A DNA stretch of 6,027 nt. Origin: Fimbriimonadaceae bacterium. GTDB taxonomy: Bacteria > Armatimonadota > Fimbriimonadia > Fimbriimonadales > Fimbriimonadaceae. The DNA is taken from contig JACMJO010000057.1 of assembly GCA_014380605.1 (NCBI GenBank), positions 1-6,027 on the forward strand, written 5' to 3'. Within the stretch, counting starts at the first letter, position 1. The number at the start of each line of letters is the position of its first letter. This document shows positions 1-5,725 of this stretch, one piece after another. The notes under the pieces are model-generated. The model had not been told where the DNA came from and made no database searches. It saw only the letters and a program-made list of their open reading frames with translations. The position numbers and the translations under genes are program-made.

Positions 1-1
1 G

Positions 2-82
2 CCGCGCCCCGTCTGGCGATTCGGGCAGATGGGTGGGAAATTCTTCCAAGCGGAAACCAAGCTCCGCCGCCTTGTCCCGCAT
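2..82 (-). CDS. Possible 5' part of a divergent minus-strand gene, running off the left edge
   Basis: Read on the minus strand from ATG at 82, the frame is open to the edge and gives 27 residues starting MRDKAAELGFRLEEFP, an amphipathic, charge-balanced stretch. Hand-counted G+C by codon position over about 37 codons is roughly 70, 46 and 76 %, the profile expected of coding DNA in a genome of this composition. The frame stays open further upstream and also holds a TTG at 91, so the start is uncertain; no clear Shine-Dalgarno sequence is seen. If real, it is divergent from the gene at 145. A + strand frame ending in TAA at 125-127 is also open from the edge and has a similar but weaker profile with a very basic product, so it could instead be the tail of an upstream + strand gene. 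No family is recognised. Confidence 0.3.
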   Translation of the reverse strand, partial: MRDKAAELGFRLEEFPTHLPESPDGAR

Positions 83-144
83 GCCGGCCAAGAGCTCGGT
101 GGACTTAAGCGCTCTTCCATTCTCTAAGGATTGGAAGTGAACCG

Positions 145-864
145 ATGATTTTCTTCGTGAGTTTTGCGTTGGTAGCAACGGTCGTTCCGGCCCGCCCGGC
201 GGCACGTCCCATCGCCTACGACTCGTTCATCCGAGACAAGGCGCTATTTCATGTCGTGAAGGCGGATTTGGCATCCGGCCTCGTGCACCCAACCGCCGTC
301 TACAATCGAGGGCTGACCTCAAGTTGGAAATTGGTAGCGGGCAGCAACGCCACCGTCGGCATCACCGGAACATTCTTTGCTCCGTCGAGCGGCTATCCCG
401 TGGGCGACGTTCTCGTCGATGGCGATCTCAAGGTCCGGGGCTATCGGGGCTCGGCGATCGGCGTCGATTTCTTCGGGGGCGTCAAGATTTTCGACACCCG
501 CTTCAAGCAAGAGTACGACTGGAGCCAGTACAAGTTTGGTATTCGGGGTGCGGTCCGACTCGTTGCCAATGGCGTGGTCTGCCCGAATCCGAAAGCCCAA
601 AGATTTCGAGATCGGAGAATTTGGGGCAAAGCTTCGCGAACGGCGGTCGGCTTGGACAAGAGCGGCAAACTCATCCTGATCGCGACCAAGAATTCGGTAA
701 CTCTGAGCCAACTCGGAAAGGCGATGGTTTCCCGAGGCGTCGTTAATGCAGTCAGCATGGATGGTGGCGGATCGACGTGCCTTTACTATCGAGGCAAGAT
801 GGTCATCGGAACCGGGCGTCGGCTGAGCAACATGTTCGTGCTGCAAGAGAAAGCGGCTTTCTGA
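145..864 (+). CDS. Secreted phosphodiester glycosidase family protein (NAGPA/DUF2233-like)
   Basis: The 239-residue protein has the motif series of the phosphodiester glycosidase domain (NAGPA, the mannose-6-phosphate uncovering enzyme, and bacterial relatives). These are ITGTFF at 73-78 followed by PVGDVLVDG, GIRGAVRLVANG at 132-143, RTAVGLDKSGKL at 165-176, and VSMDGGGSTCLYYRG at 203-217 near the C-terminus. Members cleave sugar-phosphodiester bonds, and bacterial ones act outside the cytoplasm. Residues 1-15 are hydrophobic and followed by an Ala/Pro/Arg stretch, which fits a short signal peptide, although there is no basic residue at the extreme N-terminus. The ATG at 145 is the only reasonable start: GGAAG at 133-137 is correctly spaced and an in-frame TAA lies at 109-111. 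The next gene begins 55 bases later, so co-transcription is possible. The family is clear; the substrate, probably an envelope glycan or teichoic-like phosphodiester, is not. Confidence 0.85.
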   Translation: MIFFVSFALVATVVPARPAARPIAYDSFIRDKALFHVVKADLASGLVHPTAVYNRGLTSSWKLVAGSNATVGITGTFFAPSSGYPVGDVLVDGDLKVRGYRGSAIGVDFFGGVKIFDTRFKQEYDWSQYKFGIRGAVRLVANGVVCPNPKAQRFRDRRIWGKASRTAVGLDKSGKLILIATKNSVTLSQLGKAMVSRGVVNAVSMDGGGSTCLYYRGKMVIGTGRRLSNMFVLQEKAAF

Positions 865-868
865 TGTG

Positions 869-962
869 GATTGTGGCCTATCGTCTGTAGTTTGTTTCGG
901 CAGACTTTAGATTCAATCGTTGCTTCAGTCACACCACGAACCACAGGCCCCAGGCCACAATC
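869..962. repeat. 11-bp perfect inverted repeat flanking the transporter start region
   Basis: The 11 bases at 869-879 (gattgtggcct) are the exact reverse complement of 952-962 (aggccacaatc), with 72 bases between them. The repeat brackets the TTG at 920 and ends 5 bases before the alternative GTG start at 968. In RNA it could form a long-range stem around the leader of the transporter gene. An 11-bp match in about 100 bases could also be chance; no regulator is known to bind it. Confidence 0.4.
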
Positions 963-1852
963 AGCAGGTGTCCCTCGGTTCGTTCCTTGTGATCCTATCG
1001 TCGCTTGCCTTTGGCACGTTGGCGTTGTTTGCCCAGCGATCCTATGAGGCAGGGTTTGGGCAGATTACGCTTCTGATGGTTCGATTCGGGATTGCGACTG
1101 CGTTGCTCCTCCTGGTGGCGATCTGGAAAAAGCCGACTTGGCCGGATCGCAAGAAGCTAATCGGACTATTGGTGATGGGAGGATTGTACGTCGGCCAGTC
1201 GTTCACATTCTTCGCCGCACTGAAGCATGTGCCGGCGAGCATGGTTTCGCTCCTGCTTTACCTCTATCCGGGGATTGTCACCCTTGCCGCTGTCTTGCTC
1301 TTTCGGGAGAGGATGTTCCTCGGCAAATGGATCGCGGTTGGCCTAGCTATTGTGGGATCGGTGCTGATTATCGGCGTCTCTGGCAAGGGCAACGTTCCCG
1401 GTATCACCTTTGGAATCGGTACGGCGGTGTTCTACTCGGCGTATCTACTCGTGGGTACAAAGGTTCTGGTTGGAACAGACTCGTTGGCCTCTTCCACAAT
1501 CGTGATCGGAACCGCCGCGGTTACATACGGAATCTTGGCTTCCCTCCAAGGTTACGAGTGGCCAAGCCAATCAATAGGTTGGGTTTGGGCGACTTCACTT
1601 GCCGTCGTCCCGACTTTTCTTGCCATATCTACCCTGCTGGCAGGGCTGGACCGAATCGGTCCCGTTGCCACATCGACATTGGCGGCTGTCGAGCCATTGG
1701 CGACGGCGATCCTGTCTGTAGCCTTTCTCGGGGAACGAATGGGATTGGTTCAGGTGTTGGGAGGGGCATGCATCCTTGCAGCCGTACTGCTCCTGGCAAA
1801 AGCCTCCAGCAAGGCCAAGACAAGGCAAGCGGTATCATCAGCCTCAACTTGA
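920..1852 (+). CDS. EamA-family (drug/metabolite transporter superfamily) membrane permease
   Basis: A 310-residue integral membrane protein with about ten hydrophobic helices and two tandem EamA repeats, roughly residues 20-153 and 159-293. The family hallmarks at the end of each repeat are present: YLYPGIVTLAAVLLFRERM at 114-132 and AAVEPLATAILSVAFLGERM at 255-274. The superfamily moves small metabolites, amino acids, nucleotide sugars or, in the small ArnE/ArnF members, lipid-linked sugars; the substrate cannot be read here. The start is unsure. TTG at 920 is the longest option, bounded by TAG at 908-910, but residues 2-16 are polar and unusual for the family. GTG at 968 would give a 294-residue protein starting directly before helix 1, which looks more typical. 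Neither has a clear Shine-Dalgarno sequence. The stop overlaps the next gene's start, so it is the first gene of a coupled operon. Confidence 0.9.
   Translation: MLQSHHEPQAPGHNQQVSLGSFLVILSSLAFGTLALFAQRSYEAGFGQITLLMVRFGIATALLLLVAIWKKPTWPDRKKLIGLLVMGGLYVGQSFTFFAALKHVPASMVSLLLYLYPGIVTLAAVLLFRERMFLGKWIAVGLAIVGSVLIIGVSGKGNVPGITFGIGTAVFYSAYLLVGTKVLVGTDSLASSTIVIGTAAVTYGILASLQGYEWPSQSIGWVWATSLAVVPTFLAISTLLAGLDRIGPVATSTLAAVEPLATAILSVAFLGERMGLVQVLGGACILAAVLLLAKASSKAKTRQAVSSAST
1849..1852 (+). promoter_or_regulatory. TTGA stop/start overlap, transporter to glycosyltransferase
   Basis: The bases ttga contain the TTG start of the glycosyltransferase (1849-1851) and the TGA stop of the transporter (1850-1852). 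Such overlaps normally mean translational coupling by re-initiation. No strong Shine-Dalgarno sequence lies just upstream, which agrees with dependence on the upstream ribosome. Confidence 0.7.
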
Positions 1853-2583
1853 GCCTTCCCCACCTGTCCATCGTTGTGCCCGCTTACAACGAAGAGTCGC
1901 GGATTCGACCGTCTTTGGAACGGCTTGCGGAGTATTACGGGGCTCAGGAGTATCCCTGGGATGTCGCGGTAGTTAGTGATGGGAGCAAAGACCAAACCAA
2001 CGCCATCGTCGAGGAGTTCGTCAAAGGCCATCCCAAGTTTCGGTTAGTCGCCTACATGCCAAATCGGGGCAAGGGCTATGCGGTCCGAAAGGGAGTTCTG
2101 GAAGCCACAGGTGAATGGATTCTCTTCTGCGATGCCGATATCGCCACGCCGCAAGAAGAGACTGAAAAGTTGCTGAAGCATATGCAAGACGGGGCGGACG
2201 TGGCGATTGGAAGCCGCCCGATGAAGGACAGCAAGCTGGAAGTTCGACAGCCCTGGTATCGAGAATTCTTGGGCCGGTGCTTCAACAAGGCGGTCCAGCT
2301 ACTTGCGATCAAGGGGATCGACGACACCCAGTGCGGATTCAAAATGTTCACCCGCAAGGCCGCCCATGACATCTTTGCACGCTGTAAGATGGATGGCTTC
2401 TCGTTCGATTTCGAAGCCTTGATGATTGCCCGGGATTTGGGTTACCGAATCGACGAGGTGCCCATCCGCTGGTCGCACCAGGAAGGTTCTAAAGTCGTGC
2501 TCCTTCGCGATGGGCCTCGAATGCTTCGAGACCTTGTCAAGCTAAGATTGAAGGGCAAGAAAGCGCGGCTGGGTAAGGATTGA
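1849..2583 (+). CDS. Family 2 glycosyltransferase, dolichyl-phosphate glucosyltransferase (Alg5/DPG synthase)-like
   Basis: From TTG at 1849 the product is 244 residues and begins one beta strand before the GT2 signature IVVPAYNEE at 8-16. The nucleotide-binding SDGSKDQT follows at 43-50, then NRGKGYAVRKG at 72-82, the metal-binding DADIA at 95-99, GSR at 121-123, DDTQCGFKMF at 158-167, and FSFDFEALMIARDLGY at 184-199. NRGKG plus DTQCGFKxF is typical of the DPG-synthase/Alg5 group, which transfers a hexose from UDP- or GDP-sugar to a polyprenyl phosphate at the membrane. No C-terminal transmembrane or GtrA segment is present; the end is basic (KLRLKGKKARLGKD), which could contact the membrane. 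The same frame is open back to 1138, but that part only shadows the transporter gene. Both ends overlap neighbours by 4 bases. The family is sure; the lipid and sugar are inferred. Confidence 0.9.
   Translation: MSLPHLSIVVPAYNEESRIRPSLERLAEYYGAQEYPWDVAVVSDGSKDQTNAIVEEFVKGHPKFRLVAYMPNRGKGYAVRKGVLEATGEWILFCDADIATPQEETEKLLKHMQDGADVAIGSRPMKDSKLEVRQPWYREFLGRCFNKAVQLLAIKGIDDTQCGFKMFTRKAAHDIFARCKMDGFSFDFEALMIARDLGYRIDEVPIRWSHQEGSKVVLLRDGPRMLRDLVKLRLKGKKARLGKD
2580..2583 (+). promoter_or_regulatory. TTGA stop/start overlap, glycosyltransferase to methyltransferase
   Basis: The TTG start of the methyltransferase (2580-2582) overlaps the TGA stop of the glycosyltransferase (2581-2583), exactly like the junction at 1849. 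AAGGA at 2575-2579 abuts the start codon, too close for an ordinary Shine-Dalgarno contact, so coupling is the likelier route. Confidence 0.7.
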
Positions 2584-3314
2584 ACGCCGAAGAATACGTC
2601 AAGATGCACGACCTGGAGGACCACTATTGGTGGTTCGTCGGGCGCAGAGCGTTGGCACTTGACTTGGTTCGCGAATATGCCTCTGGACCTCCTCCCTACA
2701 AGGTCCTCGATCTTGGTTGTGGCACTGGCGTTGTCTCTCACGACATGCAGGCCTTCGCCAAAACGTGGGGTTTAGACTTCAATTTGCAGGCGCTGGCCTT
2801 TTGCCAAGAACGAGGTTTGAGCAACCTGGCCCAAGGCGACGCCGAGCGTCTTCCCTATCGATCGGACACCTTCGATGCCATCACGTCGCTGGATGTATTC
2901 GAGCACTTGAAGGATGATGAAGTGGCGTTTCGCGAGGCGTTCCGAGTCTTGAAACCACAAGGAATCTTGGTCTTGAGCGTGCCGGCGTTCAAGAGCCTCT
3001 GGGGACCACATGACATCGCATTGCATCATTTTAGGCGATATCGGCGGAACGAGGTCGCCCGAAAGTTGGAGGCAGAAGGATTTCAGGTTGTCAAAAACTC
3101 TTACTCGGTCTTTGTGCTGTTCCCCCTGGTCGTCTTGAGTCGCCTCATCGAGAAACTCAAAACAGGTCCGGCCAAAGCCTCCTTGCCCAAGGTGCCTGAG
3201 TGGCTCAACGGGTTTCTCATTTGGATACAGAAGTTGGAAGCCGGAATGATTCTGAAAGTTGGAAATCTTCCATGGGGGAGCAGTGTCGTGACGGTTGCGC
3301 GGAAGCCTGATTGA
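2580..3314 (+). CDS. Class I SAM-dependent methyltransferase
   Basis: The 244-residue protein carries the Rossmann-fold methyltransferase core of the Methyltransf_11/12 type. Motif I is VLDLGCGTG at 42-50. The acidic residue of motif II lies in GLDFN at 64-68. GDAERLPYRSDTFDAITSLD at 86-105 covers the adenine-binding acid and motif IV, FEHLKDDE follows at 107-114, and VLKPQGILVLSVPA at 123-136 is the post-motif strand. The N-terminus, MNAEEYVKMHDLEDHYWWF, is the conserved lead-in (EDxHWWF type) common in methyltransferases of glycan and polyketide-like clusters, which supports TTG at 2580 over the internal ATG at 2604. A hydrophobic stretch at 176-189 (SVFVLFPLVVLSRL) may touch membrane or a lipid substrate. 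Last gene of the three-gene coupled operon. The acceptor is not shown; a sugar or lipid-linked intermediate made by the preceding enzyme is an inference. Confidence 0.9.
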   Translation: MNAEEYVKMHDLEDHYWWFVGRRALALDLVREYASGPPPYKVLDLGCGTGVVSHDMQAFAKTWGLDFNLQALAFCQERGLSNLAQGDAERLPYRSDTFDAITSLDVFEHLKDDEVAFREAFRVLKPQGILVLSVPAFKSLWGPHDIALHHFRRYRRNEVARKLEAEGFQVVKNSYSVFVLFPLVVLSRLIEKLKTGPAKASLPKVPEWLNGFLIWIQKLEAGMILKVGNLPWGSSVVTVARKPD

Positions 3315-3328
3315 GGAGAATTCCTAAC

Positions 3329-3362
3329 GCCCTTCCTCCACTGAAGGTCGGGGAGAAAGGGC
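3329..3362. repeat. Hairpin of the left repeat copy
   Basis: Arms gcccttcctcc (3329-3339) and ggagaaagggc (3352-3362) pair over 11 positions with one mismatch and a 12-base loop. The mismatch is C-A in + strand RNA but a G-U wobble in minus-strand RNA, so the structure is slightly better in the minus direction. No T-run follows on either strand, so it does not look like an intrinsic terminator. Confidence 0.6.
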
Positions 3363-3375
3363 TGGAGGGGAGGGG
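3350..3375 (+). other. Putative G-quadruplex tract
   Basis: Four runs of at least three G are present on the + strand, at 3350-3353, 3359-3361, 3367-3370 and 3372-3375, with loops of 5, 5 and 1 bases. This satisfies the usual G3+N1-7 consensus. It lies within the left repeat copy and competes with its hairpin. Formation in the cell is not shown. Confidence 0.45.
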
Positions 3376-3430
3376 ACTTGGCTGTGTACAAGTTTTGGAA
3401 ATGGTTACATGCCAATCCTCCACCCCCTAA

Positions 3431-3466
3431 CCCCCTCCTCCAAGACGAGCCACTTGGAGGAGGGGG
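3431..3466. repeat. Perfect 14-bp stem hairpin of the right repeat copy, upstream of mqnA
   Basis: Arms ccccctcctccaag (3431-3444) and cttggaggaggggg (3453-3466) are perfect reverse complements with an 8-base loop acgagcca. There is no T-run after it on the + strand (aaccaaattg) or on the minus strand, so a classical Rho-independent terminator is unlikely, although the stem is very stable. The 3' arm contains GGAGG at 3456-3460, a perfect anti-16S match, but 30 bases from the mqnA ATG and locked in the stem. Confidence 0.75.
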
Positions 3467-3490
3467 AACCAAATTGCGTAGAATCAGACT

Positions 3491-4336
3491 ATGAGCTTCA
3501 CCGTTGGGTGCGTTCCTTACGTCAACGCCATCCCGCTTGTCGAGATGTTTGAGGAGATGGGCCCCGCTAGCCCCGTAAAAGTGATCTACAGAGTTCCCTC
3601 TGAACTGCCCGCGCTTCTGGATTCAGGCGAGGCTCAGGCGATCCTGGTTTCTTCTGTGGATGCCCTCCGAGTTGAGGGAAGGCGAATGGCGGAGGGAGTC
3701 TGCATCGGCTCTCAGCGGCACGTGAAGAGCGTTCGCCTGTTCTCCAAGGTTCCTTTTGTCGATATCAAATCGTTGGCATTAGACGCGAGTTCCATGACCA
3801 GCAACCGCCTTGCCCAGATCGTTTTGAACGAAAGCTACAGGATTTCCCCCGAGACAATGACCAAGCAACCGCACTTGCAGGCGATGCTTCAAGAAGCTGA
3901 TGCTTGCATCTTGATCGGCGACATTGGAATGATGTCGGATGGAACGGGCCTCCACGTGCTCGACCTCGGCGAAGCGTGGTTCAAATTGACCGGCAAGCCT
4001 TTCGTCTGGGCGGCATGGATTGGGAACGACGCACTCAGCCCGGACCTAGCCTGGTGGCTGCAACGAGCCGCCGCTTGCGCGGGCAACGCAACGGAAGGAG
4101 AACCTTACTACATCTGGAAGAACCGAGAGTCGATGGTCGCAAGGGCCATGCGGCAGGCGAACTGGCCCGAGGCGACGGCGAAGGACTACTTTGAGAATGT
4201 GATGGTCTATCGGATGGATGGCTCGATGCTGGCTGGCTTAAAAGAATTCCAGCAACGGTTGAAAGTAAACGGATTTTCGGATGCAGAGCACTTTCCAACG
4301 CTTGTCGCATCGGCCGAGTCGGCCATGGTTTCGTAG
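3491..4336 (+). CDS. mqnA: Chorismate dehydratase MqnA, futalosine menaquinone pathway
   Basis: The 281-residue protein matches the MqnA/MqnD (DUF178) fold in length and motifs: VGCVPYVNAIPLVE at 5-18, VPSELPALLDSGEAQAILVS at 35-54, the DASSMTSNRLAQIVL region at 98-112 (usual form TSRTS), ACILIGDIGMM at 138-148, and DLGEAWFKLTGKPFVWAAWI at 158-177. The VPYxNxxPL opening and the GEAWxxxTGxPFVWAxW block point to MqnA rather than MqnD. MqnA dehydrates chorismate to 3-[(1-carboxyvinyl)oxy]benzoate, the first step of the futalosine route to menaquinone, in the cytoplasm. ATG at 3491 is fixed by an in-frame TAG at 3479-3481; the sequence before it (tagaatcagact) has no strong Shine-Dalgarno match. 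No other mqn gene is visible in the window. The palindromic element upstream forms almost its whole leader. Confidence 0.93.
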   Translation: MSFTVGCVPYVNAIPLVEMFEEMGPASPVKVIYRVPSELPALLDSGEAQAILVSSVDALRVEGRRMAEGVCIGSQRHVKSVRLFSKVPFVDIKSLALDASSMTSNRLAQIVLNESYRISPETMTKQPHLQAMLQEADACILIGDIGMMSDGTGLHVLDLGEAWFKLTGKPFVWAAWIGNDALSPDLAWWLQRAAACAGNATEGEPYYIWKNRESMVARAMRQANWPEATAKDYFENVMVYRMDGSMLAGLKEFQQRLKVNGFSDAEHFPTLVASAESAMVS

Positions 4337-4437
4337 CTCAGACTGGGTTCAATACCACTTCAAGCAGGATTCCTGGCCTCACCCATCGAAAATGGACTCT
4401 GGCCCTCTCACCCGGGTCGCATCTTGAACCGGTTGGG

Positions 4438-4442
4438 TAGGA
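4438..4442 (+). promoter_or_regulatory. Shine-Dalgarno-like taggA preceding the GTG start of the MoxR gene
   Basis: The bases tagga contain AGGA at 4439-4442, ending 8 bases before GTG at 4451. The longer in-frame option, TTG at 4424, is preceded by ctcacccgggtcgcatc with no such match. This site is the reason for choosing 4451. Confidence 0.45.
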
Positions 4443-4450
4443 AAATCGAA

Positions 4451-5725
4451 GTGGATTCGACACCCGTACAGATTGATCCGCAGGAAGCGTTAACGTGTAT
4501 TGAAACCGCATTCGCTCACCTGCGCGCCCATTTTATTGGCCGAGACGCGGTTCTCGAACAAATCCTCTATGCCCTGCTAACGCGAGAACATGCCCTGATC
4601 ATCGGAGATCGCGGACTGGCAAAGTCGCGCCTGGCACGAAGCATCTTCGCCCAGTTTGAAGGATCTCGCCCGACGTTTTCGCTTCAACTCACGCGCTCGA
4701 CCTCGGTCGGACAGCTTGTGGGCGGCTTGGATCTGCAGGCATTCGAGCGGGGCACCTACATTCACAACCTCGATGGCTACATCGTGCGGGCTCATTTTGC
4801 TTTTCTTGATGAACTGTTCGACGCGAACGACTTCGTGCTTCGCTCGCTGAATGGCATCTTGAACGAGCGGGAGTTTTTGAATGGCCCTCAAATTGAGCCT
4901 GCGGCTTTGCACACCGCGATCGGCACGACGAACTTTATGCGAGACACCCGCGAAAGTCGCGCCGTACTCGACAGGCTGTTATTCAAGTGCATCGTCCACC
5001 GAGCCGAAAGCACACTGCAACGATTTGCCATCCGACGGGAGTTCATAACATCGCACGGAGGAACCGTAAACCCTCCGCCGGGGAAGGCCGTTCCTTACGC
5101 GTGGCTCAACAAGGTCAGCAAGATCATTCACGGCGAGGTACCCGACCACACGATCCGGGTGCCTGCCCACATCCTCATCATGCTCGACCAGATCATCAGC
5201 GACTTCGAGCGCGAAGTGAACGAAAAGCGGGCCGAGGAAAGGTTTGTGTACAGCGACCGATCCAAGAACAAGGCGATCCATGTTGTGATGGCTTCTGCCT
5301 TGCGAAGTGGGAGGGACGTCGCCGAGGTACGGGACCTGGCTGCGCTCCAATATCTCATCCCTACCGTGGGGAGCTTTGAAGAGGAAGAGGTCTTTGACCA
5401 CGCATTGAATTTGACGTTGAAGGCGTTTACTTCCAGGGACAGAGAGTCTGTAGACCATGCGGCGGCGATTGTGGATTTGGTCTCGGAAGCGATAGAGAGA
5501 CATCGAGAGGGCACTCTGGATGAACCAAAGTGGTCGGAGCGGATGAAGACAAGGATCGGGCGGTGGATGCACCGAGATTCAAGCCTCACCTTGGCTTCTC
5601 TTCTGGAAGAAGCGCGAGGGCTTAATGCGGATCATCCGGTAACGGTCAAGCTAAAGGACGAGGTCTTGGCGGCGGTGCGGGACGCTCACGAGCGCCACCA
5701 CATCGCGTTTGAGCAGAAGCTATGA
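4451..5725 (+). CDS. MoxR-family AAA+ ATPase, RavA-like
   Basis: From GTG at 4451 the product is 424 residues; TTG at 4424 would add nine (MNRLGRKIE) but lacks a ribosome site. The N-terminal AAA+ core shows FIGRDAVLEQILYALLTREH at about 28-47, Walker A GDRGLAKS at 52-59, Walker B FAFLDE at 116-121 with the MoxR-type ELFDAND after it, LNGILNEREFLNG at 133-145, sensor 1 in IGTTNF at 157-162 with Asn161, and DRLLF at 174-178 with a likely arginine finger/sensor arginine. The GxxGxAKS and NERxFxNG pattern is close to RavA. Residues past about 310 are helical and charged, without a motif I know. MoxR ATPases act as chaperones that mature or activate enzyme complexes, usually with a VWA-domain partner encoded next door. 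Here the next gene overlaps the 3' end by 17 bases. ATPase identity is firm; the client is unknown. Confidence 0.9.
   Translation: MDSTPVQIDPQEALTCIETAFAHLRAHFIGRDAVLEQILYALLTREHALIIGDRGLAKSRLARSIFAQFEGSRPTFSLQLTRSTSVGQLVGGLDLQAFERGTYIHNLDGYIVRAHFAFLDELFDANDFVLRSLNGILNEREFLNGPQIEPAALHTAIGTTNFMRDTRESRAVLDRLLFKCIVHRAESTLQRFAIRREFITSHGGTVNPPPGKAVPYAWLNKVSKIIHGEVPDHTIRVPAHILIMLDQIISDFEREVNEKRAEERFVYSDRSKNKAIHVVMASALRSGRDVAEVRDLAALQYLIPTVGSFEEEEVFDHALNLTLKAFTSRDRESVDHAAAIVDLVSEAIERHREGTLDEPKWSERMKTRIGRWMHRDSSLTLASLLEEARGLNADHPVTVKLKDEVLAAVRDAHERHHIAFEQKL

Larger units (their letters stand above)
3319..3475. repeat. Imperfect ~157-bp palindromic intergenic element (two inverted REP/MITE-like copies)
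   Basis: Bases 3329-3382 and the reverse complement of 3411-3467 align as diverged copies: both start with a CCC(T/C)TCCTCCA core, pass through GGAG(A/G)A(A/G)GGG, and finish GGA(C)TTGGC. Weaker matching continues inward (tgtgtac against atgtaac), leaving a centre near 3395-3404, and outward to AATT at 3319-3322 and 3472-3475, which could be a 4-bp target duplication or simply terminal bases. Each copy also folds on itself. Layout and size suit a small non-autonomous palindromic element or a paired REP unit; no transposase is present. The element ends 15 bases before the mqnA start. Confidence 0.55.

Noticed and set aside
319..846. Long minus-strand open frame (175 codons) opposite the phosphodiester glycosidase
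   Set aside because: The + strand frame carries all the family motifs including DGGGS; the minus frame has no recognisable domain and is an antisense shadow.
883..910. Hairpin gtctg...cagac followed by ttta after the first gene, a possible terminator
   Set aside because: Only 5-6 bp of stem with an 11-13-base loop and three T; too weak to call, and the next gene starts 55 bases after the stop.
1138..1848. In-frame + strand extension upstream of the glycosyltransferase, giving a 481-residue product from ATG 1138
   Set aside because: The extra ~237 residues overlap the EamA gene in another frame, have no glycosyltransferase or other domain character, and the GT2 fold begins right after TTG 1849.
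3377..3410. Possible -35/-10 promoter elements in the centre of the palindromic element (ttggct, ttacat)
   Set aside because: Spacing and match to consensus are poor, and the bases are explained by the inverted repeat alignment.
3431..3475. Strong hairpin as a Rho-independent terminator after the methyltransferase
   Set aside because: The stem is strong but no T-run follows on either strand, and it lies close to the mqnA start; kept as a repeat hairpin instead.
4382..4396. Small ccat/atgg hairpin between mqnA and the MoxR gene
   Set aside because: A 4-bp stem is expected by chance and no T-run follows.
4979..5572. Long minus-strand open frame (197 codons) opposite the MoxR gene
   Set aside because: It is His/Pro/Arg-rich without any motif, and lies entirely against a well-supported AAA+ gene.
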